64,000 bases of DNA from Thalassococcus arenae (GTDB lineage: Bacteria; Pseudomonadota; Alphaproteobacteria; Rhodobacterales; Rhodobacteraceae). The DNA is taken from contig NZ_JAHRWL010000001.1 in NCBI RefSeq assembly GCF_019104745.1, positions 248,001 to 312,000 on the forward strand, written 5' to 3'. Below, piece by piece: positions 14,451 through 22,898 of the stretch (the first letter of the stretch is position 1; each line of letters begins with the position of its first letter). The translations under genes and the position numbers were made by a program. The notes under the pieces are model-generated. The model saw only the letters and a list, made by a program, of their open reading frames with translations. It searched no databases and was not told the DNA's origin.

Positions 14451-15002
14451 ATGGCGATTTCGTCAGATCTCTCGGACACGGTGCGCCGGCACGCCCAAGA
14501 GCTTGCCGCCGACGCCAAGGCGCAAGTGTCGAAAAAGGCCGAGCGCGAAATCGACAAGGCGCAGCAGCGCACGGCTCGGGAAATCCGGCAAGCGGCCAAA
14601 GCCGCCGACGCTGCCGGAGACGCCTTTGACAGCGGTTCGCTGCAGGCCGAGGCCGCCCGCCGCATCGCCCATTCGCTGGAAGGGATCGCGCAACAGGTAC
14701 GCCAGGCGGACCTGGGCCAGACGGCGCACACGGTCAGCACATTCGCCCGCAGACATCCCGGCTTGTTCATCGGTGCCGCCGCCTTCGCAGGCTTTGCCGC
14801 CATGCGTTTTCTCAAGGCAAGCGGCCCGGCGCCCGACGCCCCCGAGACCGAGCACGATCCCTGGGCGGCGACCCGGCGCCAATCACCCGCAGGCGCCGAT
14901 GCTGTGCCACATCCGGATCGCGAAACCCTGCGCCAATCGCTGCACGACCCCGACCATCACGGCCGTCCGGCCGAAGAAAGCGGAGGGATCTATCGTGATT
15001 GA
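14451..15002 (+). CDS. Helical membrane-associated stress protein (nutrient-deprivation-induced type)
   Basis: A 183-residue protein. The N-terminal 100 residues form a charged, Ala-rich helix likely to be a coiled coil (HAQELAADAKAQVSKKAERE and following). One transmembrane segment follows at about 104-120 (RRHPGLFIGAAAFAGFAAMR), then a Pro/His/Asp-rich disordered tail ending EESGGIYRD. The arrangement, followed by a phage-holin-family and a DUF3618 protein, matches the 'nutrient deprivation-induced protein' operons of alphaproteobacteria. The molecular role is unknown. Its stop overlaps the GTG start of the next gene (8 nt), so translation is coupled. GGAGG precedes ATG 14451. Confidence 0.75.
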   Translation: MAISSDLSDTVRRHAQELAADAKAQVSKKAEREIDKAQQRTAREIRQAAKAADAAGDAFDSGSLQAEAARRIAHSLEGIAQQVRQADLGQTAHTVSTFARRHPGLFIGAAAFAGFAAMRFLKASGPAPDAPETEHDPWAATRRQSPAGADAVPHPDRETLRQSLHDPDHHGRPAEESGGIYRD

Positions 15003-15390
15003 ACCGCGCGCACATGAACTGCCGGGATTGCTGACGGAAGCCGGGGGGCATCTTTCATCCTTGCTGAGAACGGAATTGGCGCTTGCCAAGGCCGAACTCA
15101 GTCAAAACGCGACGCGACTGGGCACCGGCGCCGCGATGCTCGTCGCCGGCGCCCTGCTGGCGCTTGTCGCGCTCAACGTGCTGGCATCGTCGCTGGTCGC
15201 GTGGATCGCATCGACCGGGGTGGCGCCCGGCCTGAGCGCTTTGATCGTCGGCGGCGGATTCCTGTTCGCGGCACTCGGTTTTTTCCTGTCCGGCAAACGT
15301 CGGCTCTCGGCGAAAAACCTGCGCCCGTCGCGTCTGGCCAAGAACCTGCGCCGCGACGTGGCGACCATCAAGGAAGCAACCCATGTCTGA
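14995..15390 (+). CDS. Phage-holin-family (DUF1469-like) membrane protein
   Basis: A 131-residue protein. After an amphipathic N-terminal helix (LLRTELALAKAELSQNATRL) come two hydrophobic helices at about 44-66 and 76-96, then a basic tail (SGKRRLSAKNLRPSRLAKNL). This is the architecture of the phage holin superfamily III/DUF1469 proteins, which in cellular genomes are envelope stress proteins rather than lysis factors. It starts at GTG 14995 inside the 3' end of the preceding gene (GGAGGGATCTATC upstream) and overlaps the next ATG at 15383 by 8 nt. Function unknown. Confidence 0.82.
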   Translation: MIEPRAHELPGLLTEAGGHLSSLLRTELALAKAELSQNATRLGTGAAMLVAGALLALVALNVLASSLVAWIASTGVAPGLSALIVGGGFLFAALGFFLSGKRRLSAKNLRPSRLAKNLRRDVATIKEATHV

Positions 15391-16144
15391 TCTGTCGGAA
15401 ATCGAGAACCGCGCGGCACAGGAGCGTCGACAGCTTGCCGCATCGCTGAGCAGACTTGCCGGCGTGGCATCACCGGACCGTCTGGCGCAGGACGTCGCGG
15501 CCCGGATCGAAGGATATGGCGGCGAGCTCGGACGCCAGGTGTGGCAGGCCGCGCGCGCCAACCCGGTGTCGCTGGCTTTGGTCGGAACGGGGCTGGCGCT
15601 GATGGTCGCGGGTCCGTTCACGAAACCGGACGCAAGCGGATCATCCGATACCGACACCGCGCCCGGGCGTGCCGCCGCCGGCTTTGACGCCCGCGTCGAG
15701 GCCGCCGACACGGCGATCCGGGCCGGCGAGACCGGACAGTCGCAGGAAGGCGCAAGCGCGTCCTCCATGCGCTCGGCGCTTGGCAGGGGGCTGGAACGCC
15801 TGCCCGCAAGCGCACGCCGACGCGTACTCAGGGCACGGAAGGCTGCACTTGCGGCACAGGAAAGGGTAGAGCATCAGGCCCGCCGGGCCGCCGGCAAGGG
15901 CCGCGCGCTTCATGCGCGCCAGCCATTGGCGACCGGTGCGATCGCTTTGGGTCTTGGCGCCATCGTCGGCGCGCTTTTCCCCGCGACCCGACGCGAAGAC
16001 GCGCTGCTGGGACGCGAACGCGACGCGCTTCTGGCCAAGGCACAGGAAGCGCTAAGCGAAGAAATGGCGCGCCTGAACCTGGTCGCCAAAACGCAACAAG
16101 GCGACACAGCCCGTCAATCCCACCCCGCGCCCGACCGAGGATGA
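15383..16144 (+). CDS. DUF3618-family membrane protein
   Basis: A 253-residue protein. The N-terminal region has the DUF3618-like pattern: a charged helix with SEIENRAAQERRQLAASLSR, then RANPVSLALVGTGLALMVAG (transmembrane, about 54-75). The middle is disordered and Ala/Asp-rich. A second membrane segment near 190-205 (ATGAIALGLGAIVGALFPAT) is followed by a charged helix. These proteins occur with holin-like partners in stress operons; roles in envelope stability are presumed, not shown. It is translationally coupled on the 5' side and 4 nt before the AI-2E gene. Confidence 0.8.
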   Translation: MSDLSEIENRAAQERRQLAASLSRLAGVASPDRLAQDVAARIEGYGGELGRQVWQAARANPVSLALVGTGLALMVAGPFTKPDASGSSDTDTAPGRAAAGFDARVEAADTAIRAGETGQSQEGASASSMRSALGRGLERLPASARRRVLRARKAALAAQERVEHQARRAAGKGRALHARQPLATGAIALGLGAIVGALFPATRREDALLGRERDALLAKAQEALSEEMARLNLVAKTQQGDTARQSHPAPDRG

Positions 16145-16148
16145 ACCG

Positions 16149-17174
16149 ATGATCCAGACGATCCTGAGCGAACAGGCAACACGCGTCATGCTGTCCATCC
16201 TGACCACGCTGGCGCTGGTCATGGCCCTGCAGTTCGGTCAGCAGATCCTTGCACCGATGGTTTTCGCGCTGGTGCTCGGGGTCGTCGTCTCTCCACTGGC
16301 GGACCGGCTGTCGGGTCTGGGTGTGCCGCGGCTCGTCATCGCGGTGGTTTTGCTGGCGCTCAGCACGGCGTTCACCGGCGCGGCCCTTCTGCTGGTCGAG
16401 CCGCTGGTCGGTCTGCTGATCGACGAATTGCCGCGGATCAAGGCCGTGGCGGCGTACTGGCTTGAAACCGCGTCGGGCCTTTTGCGCGGGATCGAGGAAA
16501 TCAGCCAGGAGATCGGCGAAAGCGTCGGCGCCGAGGACGTCGATCCGCAGACCGCCATTCCGACGGTCAGCGATGCGCTGTGGCTGGCGCCGAGCTTCCT
16601 GTCGCAGGTGTTCATATTCGTCGGCACGCTGTTCTTCTTTGTTCTGACGCGCAACGATATCTACGCAAAGACCGGTGCGCTGGAAGGTAAGCTGCGCAAG
16701 GCCGATCGCGCCGTCTCGCGCTATTTTGCGGCCGTGACGCTGGTGAATGTCGGGCTGGGCTGCGCGACGGCAGGCGTGCTGATGGCGATCGGCGTCGAAT
16801 ACGCCGTGCTCTGGGGGCTGGCGGCGGGTCTGCTCAACTACATCCTCTATCTCGGACCATTGATGGTGATCCTTGCATTGACGATCGCGGGCATGATCCA
16901 GTTCATCGGCTTTGCGGCGCTGCTGCCACCCGCCGCGTTCCTGACGATCAACATGCTCGAGGCGAATTTCGTGACACCGCTGGTCGTGGGCAAGCGTCTG
17001 GCCATGAATCCGCTCATCGTTTTCCTGGCGATCATTTTCGGCTTGTGGATCTGGGGGCCGATCGGCGCCATCGTCGCCTTGCCGGTCCTTCTTTGGTTCG
17101 GCGTCATGCTGCGGCCCGAGCTGGTGCTGTCCGATCTGCCGCAGCGCCGCCGGATCGCCGGTCTGGCTCGCTAG
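16149..17174 (+). CDS. AI-2E family (PerM/TqsA-like) transporter
   Basis: A 341-residue inner-membrane protein with about eight helices and a cytoplasmic segment at 70-150. The C-terminal half has family motifs including LLNYILYLGPLMVILAL and the final helix pair LIVFLAIIFGLWIWGPIGAI. Members act as antiporters (Na+/H+) or export small molecules; AI-2 export is proven only for TqsA. It is the last gene of the stress operon. Its stop codon overlaps the stop of the convergent DUF2254 gene (17171-17174), leaving no room for a separate terminator. Confidence 0.9.
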   Translation: MIQTILSEQATRVMLSILTTLALVMALQFGQQILAPMVFALVLGVVVSPLADRLSGLGVPRLVIAVVLLALSTAFTGAALLLVEPLVGLLIDELPRIKAVAAYWLETASGLLRGIEEISQEIGESVGAEDVDPQTAIPTVSDALWLAPSFLSQVFIFVGTLFFFVLTRNDIYAKTGALEGKLRKADRAVSRYFAAVTLVNVGLGCATAGVLMAIGVEYAVLWGLAAGLLNYILYLGPLMVILALTIAGMIQFIGFAALLPPAAFLTINMLEANFVTPLVVGKRLAMNPLIVFLAIIFGLWIWGPIGAIVALPVLLWFGVMLRPELVLSDLPQRRRIAGLAR

Positions 17175-18409
17175 CCGCGTCGGTCGGAAAAGCCGGCACG
17201 GTCGGGGGCCGCGGTCAGGCCATCCTGTCCAAAGGCGACGATGTCCCGGGCAAGCGCCTCTGTCCGGTCGCTGCCGCATCGCTGGGACAGCTTGTCGACT
17301 GCGGCCGCCACGCGGGCAAGCACGCTGACATTGGTGCGCCCGTCCCGGGCAATGGCGCGGAACGCCATGTCGACCAGCGCATCGGGCGCGTATTCCGGCA
17401 GGTAAACCCGGTCATACAACGCCTCTTTCTTCTCGATCGGTTCGGTCGCTTCCCACAACAGCCGCTCCAGCCGTGCCGTCACATCCATTGCCGTGCCCGG
17501 ATCGTTGATACCCGGCGACAGCGCCTTTTGCGCGCTTTCGCGCAACGTGCGGATGGCATAGCGCGGGTCCTGGTCGTAGCTGCGATTCTGGCCCAAAAGG
17601 ATGCACCCGGCATAGGCCTCGGGATCGGCATCGCCGTCCAGTCGCGCGACGATTTCGCCGCTGAGAACGTGATCGCCGGGACGCACCGACAGGACGACGC
17701 GGGCTTTGTCCTTTTCGGCGCGTTCCTGCAGATCGGCAAGCTGTATGCGCGTGACATAACCGGACGCTTGGGCACGCACCGGCGTGTTTGCCGCGGCCGC
17801 AGCGGCGTCCGTGACCGCCAGCGCGCCCATGCACGGCCATTCCCGATGCGTGTTCAGCACCGACCGCGCCGAGTCTTCGGCCCGGTCCAGCGCGTATTGC
17901 AGGCTGCCGATCTGCGACAACCGGCCGATCCAACGGATCAGTGATACCACAATGGCGAGCACCACCATGACCGTCGCGACGAAAACGATGACCACGGCGC
18001 TCTGGTCGTAATAGCCCGCGCGGAACAGGATGATCGCCGACAGCGCGAAGACGAAGGCGCCGATGAAGGTCGCCAGAACCGACTGGGTCGAAGTGTCTTC
18101 CATCAACAGCTGGTGGATGCGCGGCGTCGACTGGTCGGCCAAGGTGCGGTGAGACGACACCATGATGCCCAGCGAAAACGTCGCGACGGCCAGCATGCTG
18201 CTGGCCAGCACGTTCAGGACCGGCAAGGTGGCCTCGGCGGAAAAGCGGTCCTTGGAGGCCTGCGGGATCAACGGATCGAGCAGACCGGCCGACAAGGCCG
18301 CCGCAATCGACAGCGCCGATATCAGCGCCACCCGCACCCAAAGAATACGGCTGACCCGGCGCAGGGTCTGCCAGGTCTGGGACAGCGAAAGGGCGGTCGG
18401 TCGGATCAT
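17171..18409 (-). CDS. DUF2254 membrane protein
   Basis: A 412-residue protein of the DUF2254 family. The N-terminal membrane part has four hydrophobic segments (about 24-46, 60-85, 108-132, 138-160). A soluble C-terminal domain from about 200 contains VLSVRPGDHVLSGEIVARLD and DQDPRYAIRTLRESAQKALS, the latter with the ALSPGINDPGTA conserved core. The biochemical role is unknown. It starts 3 nt after the stop of the MscS-like channel gene and is surely co-transcribed with it, suggesting envelope/osmotic function. This is inference from pairing. Confidence 0.88.
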   Translation of the reverse strand: MIRPTALSLSQTWQTLRRVSRILWVRVALISALSIAAALSAGLLDPLIPQASKDRFSAEATLPVLNVLASSMLAVATFSLGIMVSSHRTLADQSTPRIHQLLMEDTSTQSVLATFIGAFVFALSAIILFRAGYYDQSAVVIVFVATVMVVLAIVVSLIRWIGRLSQIGSLQYALDRAEDSARSVLNTHREWPCMGALAVTDAAAAAANTPVRAQASGYVTRIQLADLQERAEKDKARVVLSVRPGDHVLSGEIVARLDGDADPEAYAGCILLGQNRSYDQDPRYAIRTLRESAQKALSPGINDPGTAMDVTARLERLLWEATEPIEKKEALYDRVYLPEYAPDALVDMAFRAIARDGRTNVSVLARVAAAVDKLSQRCGSDRTEALARDIVAFGQDGLTAAPDRAGFSDRRG

Positions 18410-18412
18410 CGC

Positions 18413-19774
18413 TCATTCCGCCTTCTGTTCGGAATCGAGAAGGTTTTCTTCGTTCCGGGCGCCCGCACGCTCACGCGCCGCCGCATCGACGCTGGCATCT
18501 TCGGTGCGGGTCGGATCGGCGGCATCGGGCAACGCAGAGCTTTCGGCCGGCGCGGCGGCCCGGGCCGCCGGAACGCCACCGGACGGGGTGGTCTCGGGCG
18601 CGACGCCGGGCTGGTCCAGTCGAACACGATAGATCGGCTCGGGCAGGCCGAACCCCGCGGCTTCAAGGGCCGTTTTCGTCGTGCGGATCGCTTCGCCGCG
18701 CGCCTTGGCGAAATCCACCGCTTCCTGATCGACCCAGCCCACGAAGGTGAGAATGACGTTGGAATCGCCGACCTCGCTGATCCACGCGCCGACTTCCGGG
18801 GTGTCCAGAACGAAGGGCAATTCGTTCAACGCCTGCACCGCGGTGGCCAGTGCCGCTGCAAGATCCGCATCGGCGTCAACACCCAGGTCGAACGAAAAGC
18901 GGCGCTGCGGGTCGCGCGTATAGTTGATGATCCGGCCCTTGAACACGGTGGCATTGGGGATGCGCACGTGATTGCCCTCGGGCGAAATCAGGATCGTCGC
19001 GCGCGAGGTCAATCGGGCGACCGTGCCCACATCGCCCTGGATGTCCACGAAATCATTCGGCCTGAAGGGCTGGCGCAGGCTCAGCAGGATCGACGCGATG
19101 AAATTCTCGACCGTATCGCGCACGGCAAAACCCAAGGCCAGCCCGACCACGCCAGCGGCTCCAAGAACCGCCCCGATCAGAGCGGTCGCGTTCAGGATGT
19201 CCAAGGCCAGAACGACGCCCAGCAAGATGAAGACGATCCGCGCGACGGCCCGGTAGACATCGGCGATGAACAGGTTCGGCGCAAGCCATGACCAGATGCC
19301 GATCCGGGTGGTCAGGGCCCAACCGCCAAGCGCGACCAGCAGAAAGGCCGAAACAGCGACAAGGAAGATCGGCGCGTTGACCAGCAGATTGCGAGACCGT
19401 TCCGTGATGCGATCCACCGCCGGCGCGAGACGTTCTTCCAGCGTGCCGCTGATCTCGGTGTCGTTCTCGATGGCGACCACACCGGCGACCCGGTTCACGA
19501 TCGTGCTCAACTGATCCTGCGCCGCGTTGTCCAGCACCTCGCCGCTCAACCGGACGACACCTTGCGACACCGCCACGCGAACCCGGTCGTACCCGTCGAT
19601 CTCGGCCAGAAGATTGGAAATCCGCACGCGGATCTGGTCATCGCTGGGTGCGCCTTCACCCACTTCGATGGTGGTCTCGGTCTGGACCGGCTCCGAAGCG
19701 GTCTGGGCGCAAAGATCGCCGGGGGTCGCGACCCAAAGTGCGAACGCGACCCCGAAAATCGCCTGTTTCAACAT
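18413..19774 (-). CDS. MscS-family mechanosensitive channel with BON domain
   Basis: A 453-residue channel. Signal peptide or first membrane segment at 1-23. A periplasmic BON domain lies at about 45-110 (VRVAVSQGVVRLSGEVLDNA). Three transmembrane helices span about 135-230, the pore-lining one with GAVLGAAGVVGLALGFAVRD, the MscS TM3 pattern. The beta-domain (RQPFRPNDFVDIQGDVGTV, then NHVRIPN) and a mixed C-terminal domain follow, and then an 80-residue acidic disordered tail. It opens on membrane tension to release solutes during osmotic downshock. BON-MscS fusions are less common. ATG 19774 begins the signal-like segment. The nearest EcfG promoter is 310 nt upstream (20092-20116). Confidence 0.9.
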   Translation of the reverse strand: MLKQAIFGVAFALWVATPGDLCAQTASEPVQTETTIEVGEGAPSDDQIRVRISNLLAEIDGYDRVRVAVSQGVVRLSGEVLDNAAQDQLSTIVNRVAGVVAIENDTEISGTLEERLAPAVDRITERSRNLLVNAPIFLVAVSAFLLVALGGWALTTRIGIWSWLAPNLFIADVYRAVARIVFILLGVVLALDILNATALIGAVLGAAGVVGLALGFAVRDTVENFIASILLSLRQPFRPNDFVDIQGDVGTVARLTSRATILISPEGNHVRIPNATVFKGRIINYTRDPQRRFSFDLGVDADADLAAALATAVQALNELPFVLDTPEVGAWISEVGDSNVILTFVGWVDQEAVDFAKARGEAIRTTKTALEAAGFGLPEPIYRVRLDQPGVAPETTPSGGVPAARAAAPAESSALPDAADPTRTEDASVDAAARERAGARNEENLLDSEQKAE

Positions 19775-20307
19775 GATGACGACCCTATCGGCTTGGATTG
19801 GCGTGCGACAGCGAAAACCCGGACCTGAGCGCGGTTTCGGACCACTCCCGAGCGTTCGGGACCGACGATCCCGACCCGGACCGGACAGTCTGCGCGCTGT
19901 GCGGGAACCGGGGAAAAATCCGGTTTCGCGAACGGCTGCGCCGCGGGAAATCGGCTTGGCGCACATCCCGGCGCGTCGCGTCTGCCAGTGTGGCAGGGCG
20001 CCGACGCGCAGTATGCGCAAGGATTGCAGAGTTGGTATTCACAACGTTCTTCACCTGTGGATGCTCAGGCAAAGCCTGCGCGCGGCTGGTGAACGCGCCG
20101 GGCCGTCTTTGGTTCCGGTTGATCGGGCGCGGCGGGAAGCGCGGCAAGAAACACGGTTTTCAGGAACCAAACGCCGCGCTCGGGAATTGTATGACCGAAG
20201 CCGGCGAAACGGAGGCGGACCGCAGTCAATCCGCGATCTTTCCCAACCGGACAACGCCCGACGCCGGGCACGCAATGCGTGCAATCCAGACCTTTCAGGA
20301 GATATCC
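19775..20307. other. Long leader/intergenic region upstream of the mscS-like gene
   Basis: This is over 500 nt without a convincing gene. It contains a minus-strand EcfG promoter (20092-20116), and downstream of it short hairpins: CAGGC-TTT-GCCTG and CTGCCA-CAC-TGGCAG, as read on the minus strand. It may be a long 5' leader for the mscS-DUF2254 operon or hold a small RNA. A GTG-initiated frame on the minus strand runs from about 20054 to 19785, but it lacks a ribosome-binding site and looks like low-complexity Arg/Ser sequence. Confidence 0.45.
20092..20116 (-). promoter_or_regulatory. EcfG-type promoter far upstream of mscS-DUF2254
   Basis: Minus strand GGAAC (20116-20112), N16, CGTT (20095-20092), perfect. 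The next recognised gene starts about 310 nt downstream at 19774, much farther than for other promoters in the island. Confidence 0.7.
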
Positions 20308-20496
20308 TTGAACGCACAATGCCTGATCGTCACGCCGCACCTGTTCAGCATCGGCGCGCTCATGATCGCCGCTCATGTCGGCACGGACCGAACCCGACGG
20401 CGTGATGACGACTGGCCCCGATTGGCCTCCACGGCCCGATGCAGCGGCCGTACCGCCGCCGCCGCGGACCCGATTGCGCCCCGGCCGCCGCGTTGA
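20308..20496 (+). CDS. Doubtful small open frame
   Basis: TTG start with AGGAG 9 nt upstream, giving 62 residues: a short hydrophobic N-terminal stretch (CLIVTPHLFSIGALMIAAHV), then an Arg/Ala/Pro-rich tail with no recognised family. The tail composition is what a non-coding GC-rich frame would give. Listed because it has a ribosome-binding site and fills a gap; no promoter box is seen. Confidence 0.2.
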   Translation: MNAQCLIVTPHLFSIGALMIAAHVGTDRTRRRDDDWPRLASTARCSGRTAAAADPIAPRPPR

Positions 20497-20615
20497 CGCT
20501 TTTGGGCCGGGGTGCCGGACCGCTCCGCTCGATTTCGCGAACCACGGCCCGACCGCACCTCCGGCACCGGTCGCCGCAGCGAGGGACATTTACAAATCAC
20601 AGAAAGGATTCCGGG

Positions 20616-20828
20616 ATGCGTTTTTCAAAGGGCGACGCGGTCGCATGGAGCTGGGGAAACGGCACCGGCAAAGGCACGATCACCGAGGTTTTCACCGAAA
20701 AGGTGACACGGACGATCAGCGGCACCGAAGTGACCCGAAAGGCCAGCAAGGACGACCCGGCCTACCTGATCGAACAGGACGATGGCGACGAAGTGCTGAA
20801 AAGCGCCAGCGAGATCGAACGGGCCTGA
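20616..20828 (+). CDS. HVA1/DUF2945 TUDOR-like small protein
   Basis: A 70-residue basic-acidic protein of the hypervirulence-associated (HVA1) TUDOR-domain family (DUF2945). It has the typical opening F-x-x-G-D-x-V-x-W-x-W-G, here FSKGDAVAWSWGNGTGKGTI, then VTRKASKDDPAYLIEQDDGD and VLKSASEIER at the end. Members are small, single-domain beta-barrels of unknown function found in stress gene sets. AGAAAGGATTCCGGG upstream supports ATG 20616. No EcfG box was found in the 120 nt before it. Confidence 0.88.
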   Translation: MRFSKGDAVAWSWGNGTGKGTITEVFTEKVTRTISGTEVTRKASKDDPAYLIEQDDGDEVLKSASEIERA

Positions 20829-20970
20829 ACCGGGCCGCAGAAAGCCGTCCATCGGCGGCAATCCACGCATCCGCTGTGATCGGCCGAGACCTATGTCACA
20901 GTTTAATGCGGCCCACCCATCACGCTGCCATACCCACCGCAAAGTCACCATCAAAGACAGGTAGCGGGTC

Positions 20971-21363
20971 ATGGCGAATGCGATCGATTCCCGACGGGCT
21001 CGGGCCTTCATTCTTACCGAGAACGCGCTCGAGGCGATGGATATCGCGGAATTCCTGCAATCCAAGGGTGTGGATCGAATCGGGATGGCCACCACGGTTT
21101 CCGCCGCGACCGCCCTCGTGATCCAAGCCGCCTCGCCGCCAGCACTGGTGATGTTCGGTTTCCCGCTATCCGGGTCCGAAGCCAGGGATTGCCTGGCCGC
21201 GATCCGCTACATGGGGTGGCCGACGATCGTGGTGAACGGGCACAGCGTGGACCCGGCTTCGGAAGGACTACCAATTCTTGCGCGACCTTTCTCGACCGCG
21301 GATCTGGATCACGCCCTGCGATCCGTGCGAGGCTTGGCGGAAGACACCCCGGCGCCATCTTGA
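20971..21363 (+). CDS. Degenerate receiver-domain protein
   Basis: A 130-residue protein with the alternating beta/alpha pattern of a CheY-like receiver (RAFILTENALEAMDIAEFLQ; PTIVVNGHS; ILARPFSTADLDHAL). The key residues are lost: at the end of strand 3, ALVMFGFPLSGSEA has Gly/Phe where the phosphoacceptor Asp should be, the strand-1 acidic pair is reduced to one Glu, and the strand-5 Lys is Arg (RPF). It therefore probably cannot be phosphorylated and may act as a protein-interaction module. It lies just upstream of the HWE kinase gene (about 140 nt) on the same strand, near the second kinase, which suggests a regulatory role in stress signalling (inference). Confidence 0.75.
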   Translation: MANAIDSRRARAFILTENALEAMDIAEFLQSKGVDRIGMATTVSAATALVIQAASPPALVMFGFPLSGSEARDCLAAIRYMGWPTIVVNGHSVDPASEGLPILARPFSTADLDHALRSVRGLAEDTPAPS

Positions 21364-21504
21364 CGATGCGCGTCGTTGCGCGATCGGCAGCGAACGATCC
21401 TGGCGTCCCTGTGTCCGGCGGTTGGAAATTCGCCCGTTTCCTGCAATCCTCGTGCGCAAGACAGCGATTTCAGCCTTTCACTCGAACAGCCACGGAGCCA
21501 GCCT

Positions 21505-22707
21505 TTGGGCGACGGAAAGACCAATCGACCGGCGGCCGTGCGCGTGGCGGAACGCGGCGAGGAATCCTGCGAAACAGGTTCGGAACGGCAACAGGAACCG
21601 GCGTCGCGGGCACTGGGCGCGGAACGGCGGCTGGCAGCGCTGGACCAGGCCGAGGTGATGGATGCCGAAGCCGATCCCGATTTCGACCGCGCCGTTCGCC
21701 TCGCCGGTCGTCTGCTGGGCGTCCCGGTCAGCCTGGTGTCCTTCGTCGACGCGCACCGGCAGTTCTTCGGCGCGCAGCAAGGGCTTTCCGGCTGGGCCTG
21801 CGATAATCGCGGTACGCCGCTGAGCCATTCCTTTTGCCAGCACGTGGTCGCCCGTTCCGAACCGCTGATCGTCGAGGACGCGCGCAAGCATCCGCTGGTC
21901 CGCGAAAACAAGGCCGTCTCCGATCTGTCGGTCATCGCCTACCTGGGGGTTCCGATCCGCGGACCGGACGGCGAGGTGCTGGGCTCGTTCTGTGCCATCG
22001 ACCACAAGCCCCGCGCCTGGACCGCCGAGGATGTCGCCGCGATGCAGGACATCTGTGCTTCGCTCGAGACAACGCTGCGCCTGCGCGATGCCATCGCGGA
22101 AAGCGAGCTGATCGTTCAGGAATTGAACCACCGGGTGAAGAACCTCTTTACGCTGACGAACGGGATCTTGAGGATGGAACGCGCCGCGCATGACAGCGCC
22201 GAAGCCCTGGCGACCAGCGTTTCGGGGCGCATCCAGGCCTTGGCCGAGGCACACGCGCTTCTGGTGCCTGTTGCCCATGCAGCGACAAGGGACGGCGCCG
22301 CAACGACGCTTGGCGATCTGCTGGGCCGGCTGATTCAGCCCCATCTCATGGCCAACCGTGACCGCGTGGCGCTGTCCGGCGATCCGGTCGAACTGGGGCC
22401 GCGATCCGCGGTCTACGCCGCGCTGGCCTTTCACGAATTGGTGACGAACGCGGCCAAGTACGGCGCGCTTTCCGAACCCGAGGGCCATCTTCGCGTGCAG
22501 TGGCGGATCGCGGACGACGCGGTGAGGATCGCTTGGGACGAGACCGTGCAGAAAACATCCAGTGCGCCGCCGGCGAAAGGCGGCTTCGGTTCGCGGTTGC
22601 TGGAAATCTCGCTGGAACGGCAATTGCGCGGAACGATCGAGAACACCGTTTCACCCGGCCGGTTCTCGTACACGATCAACCTTTCGGTGAAAATCCTCGA
22701 ACTCTGA
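21505..22707 (+). CDS. GAF-domain HWE histidine kinase
   Basis: A soluble sensor kinase of about 400 residues. After a charged N-terminus comes a GAF domain (AERRLAALDQAEVMDAEADP to ENKAVSDLSVIAYLGVPIRG), then a dimerisation/H-box ELNHRVKNLFTLTNGI and an HWE ATPase domain with HELVTNAAKYGALS (N-box), WDE (the W-x-E of the family) and GGFGSRLLE. All catalytic signatures are present, so it should be active. HWE/HisKA_2 kinases commonly feed PhyR. The start is uncertain: TTG 21505 has a GGAG 7 nt upstream, while the frame is open from a TTG at 21376. Cytoplasmic; the signal is unknown. Confidence 0.85.
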   Translation: MGDGKTNRPAAVRVAERGEESCETGSERQQEPASRALGAERRLAALDQAEVMDAEADPDFDRAVRLAGRLLGVPVSLVSFVDAHRQFFGAQQGLSGWACDNRGTPLSHSFCQHVVARSEPLIVEDARKHPLVRENKAVSDLSVIAYLGVPIRGPDGEVLGSFCAIDHKPRAWTAEDVAAMQDICASLETTLRLRDAIAESELIVQELNHRVKNLFTLTNGILRMERAAHDSAEALATSVSGRIQALAEAHALLVPVAHAATRDGAATTLGDLLGRLIQPHLMANRDRVALSGDPVELGPRSAVYAALAFHELVTNAAKYGALSEPEGHLRVQWRIADDAVRIAWDETVQKTSSAPPAKGGFGSRLLEISLERQLRGTIENTVSPGRFSYTINLSVKILEL

Positions 22708-22762
22708 CGGTGGGCGCGTGTCGCGTCGACTTTTCGTACGAAAGCTTTCATGAAGGAACTCA

Positions 22763-22787
22763 GGAACTTTTGACACTGCGGCGTGTT
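22763..22787 (+). promoter_or_regulatory. Possible EcfG-type promoter of the HisKA_2 kinase (one -10 mismatch)
   Basis: GGAAC (22763-22767), N16, TGTT (22784-22787). Predicted leader about 104 nt before ATG 22899. One mismatch and a longer leader make this weaker than the others. Confidence 0.5.
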
Positions 22788-22898
22788 TTGGATTCATGTC
22801 ACACCGTCTCTTGATAATGGTCGCGCAGACCGTCGCGTCTCGGCGCCTTGCCGAGGCGTGCGAAACATGCGTGCAGCTTTTCGTTCCGAACGGTCGCA

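Noticed and set aside
14995-15390. Prophage remnant, suggested by the holin-like protein
   Set aside because: No other phage genes, integrase or att-like repeats are nearby; this family is chromosomal and stress-linked in alphaproteobacteria.
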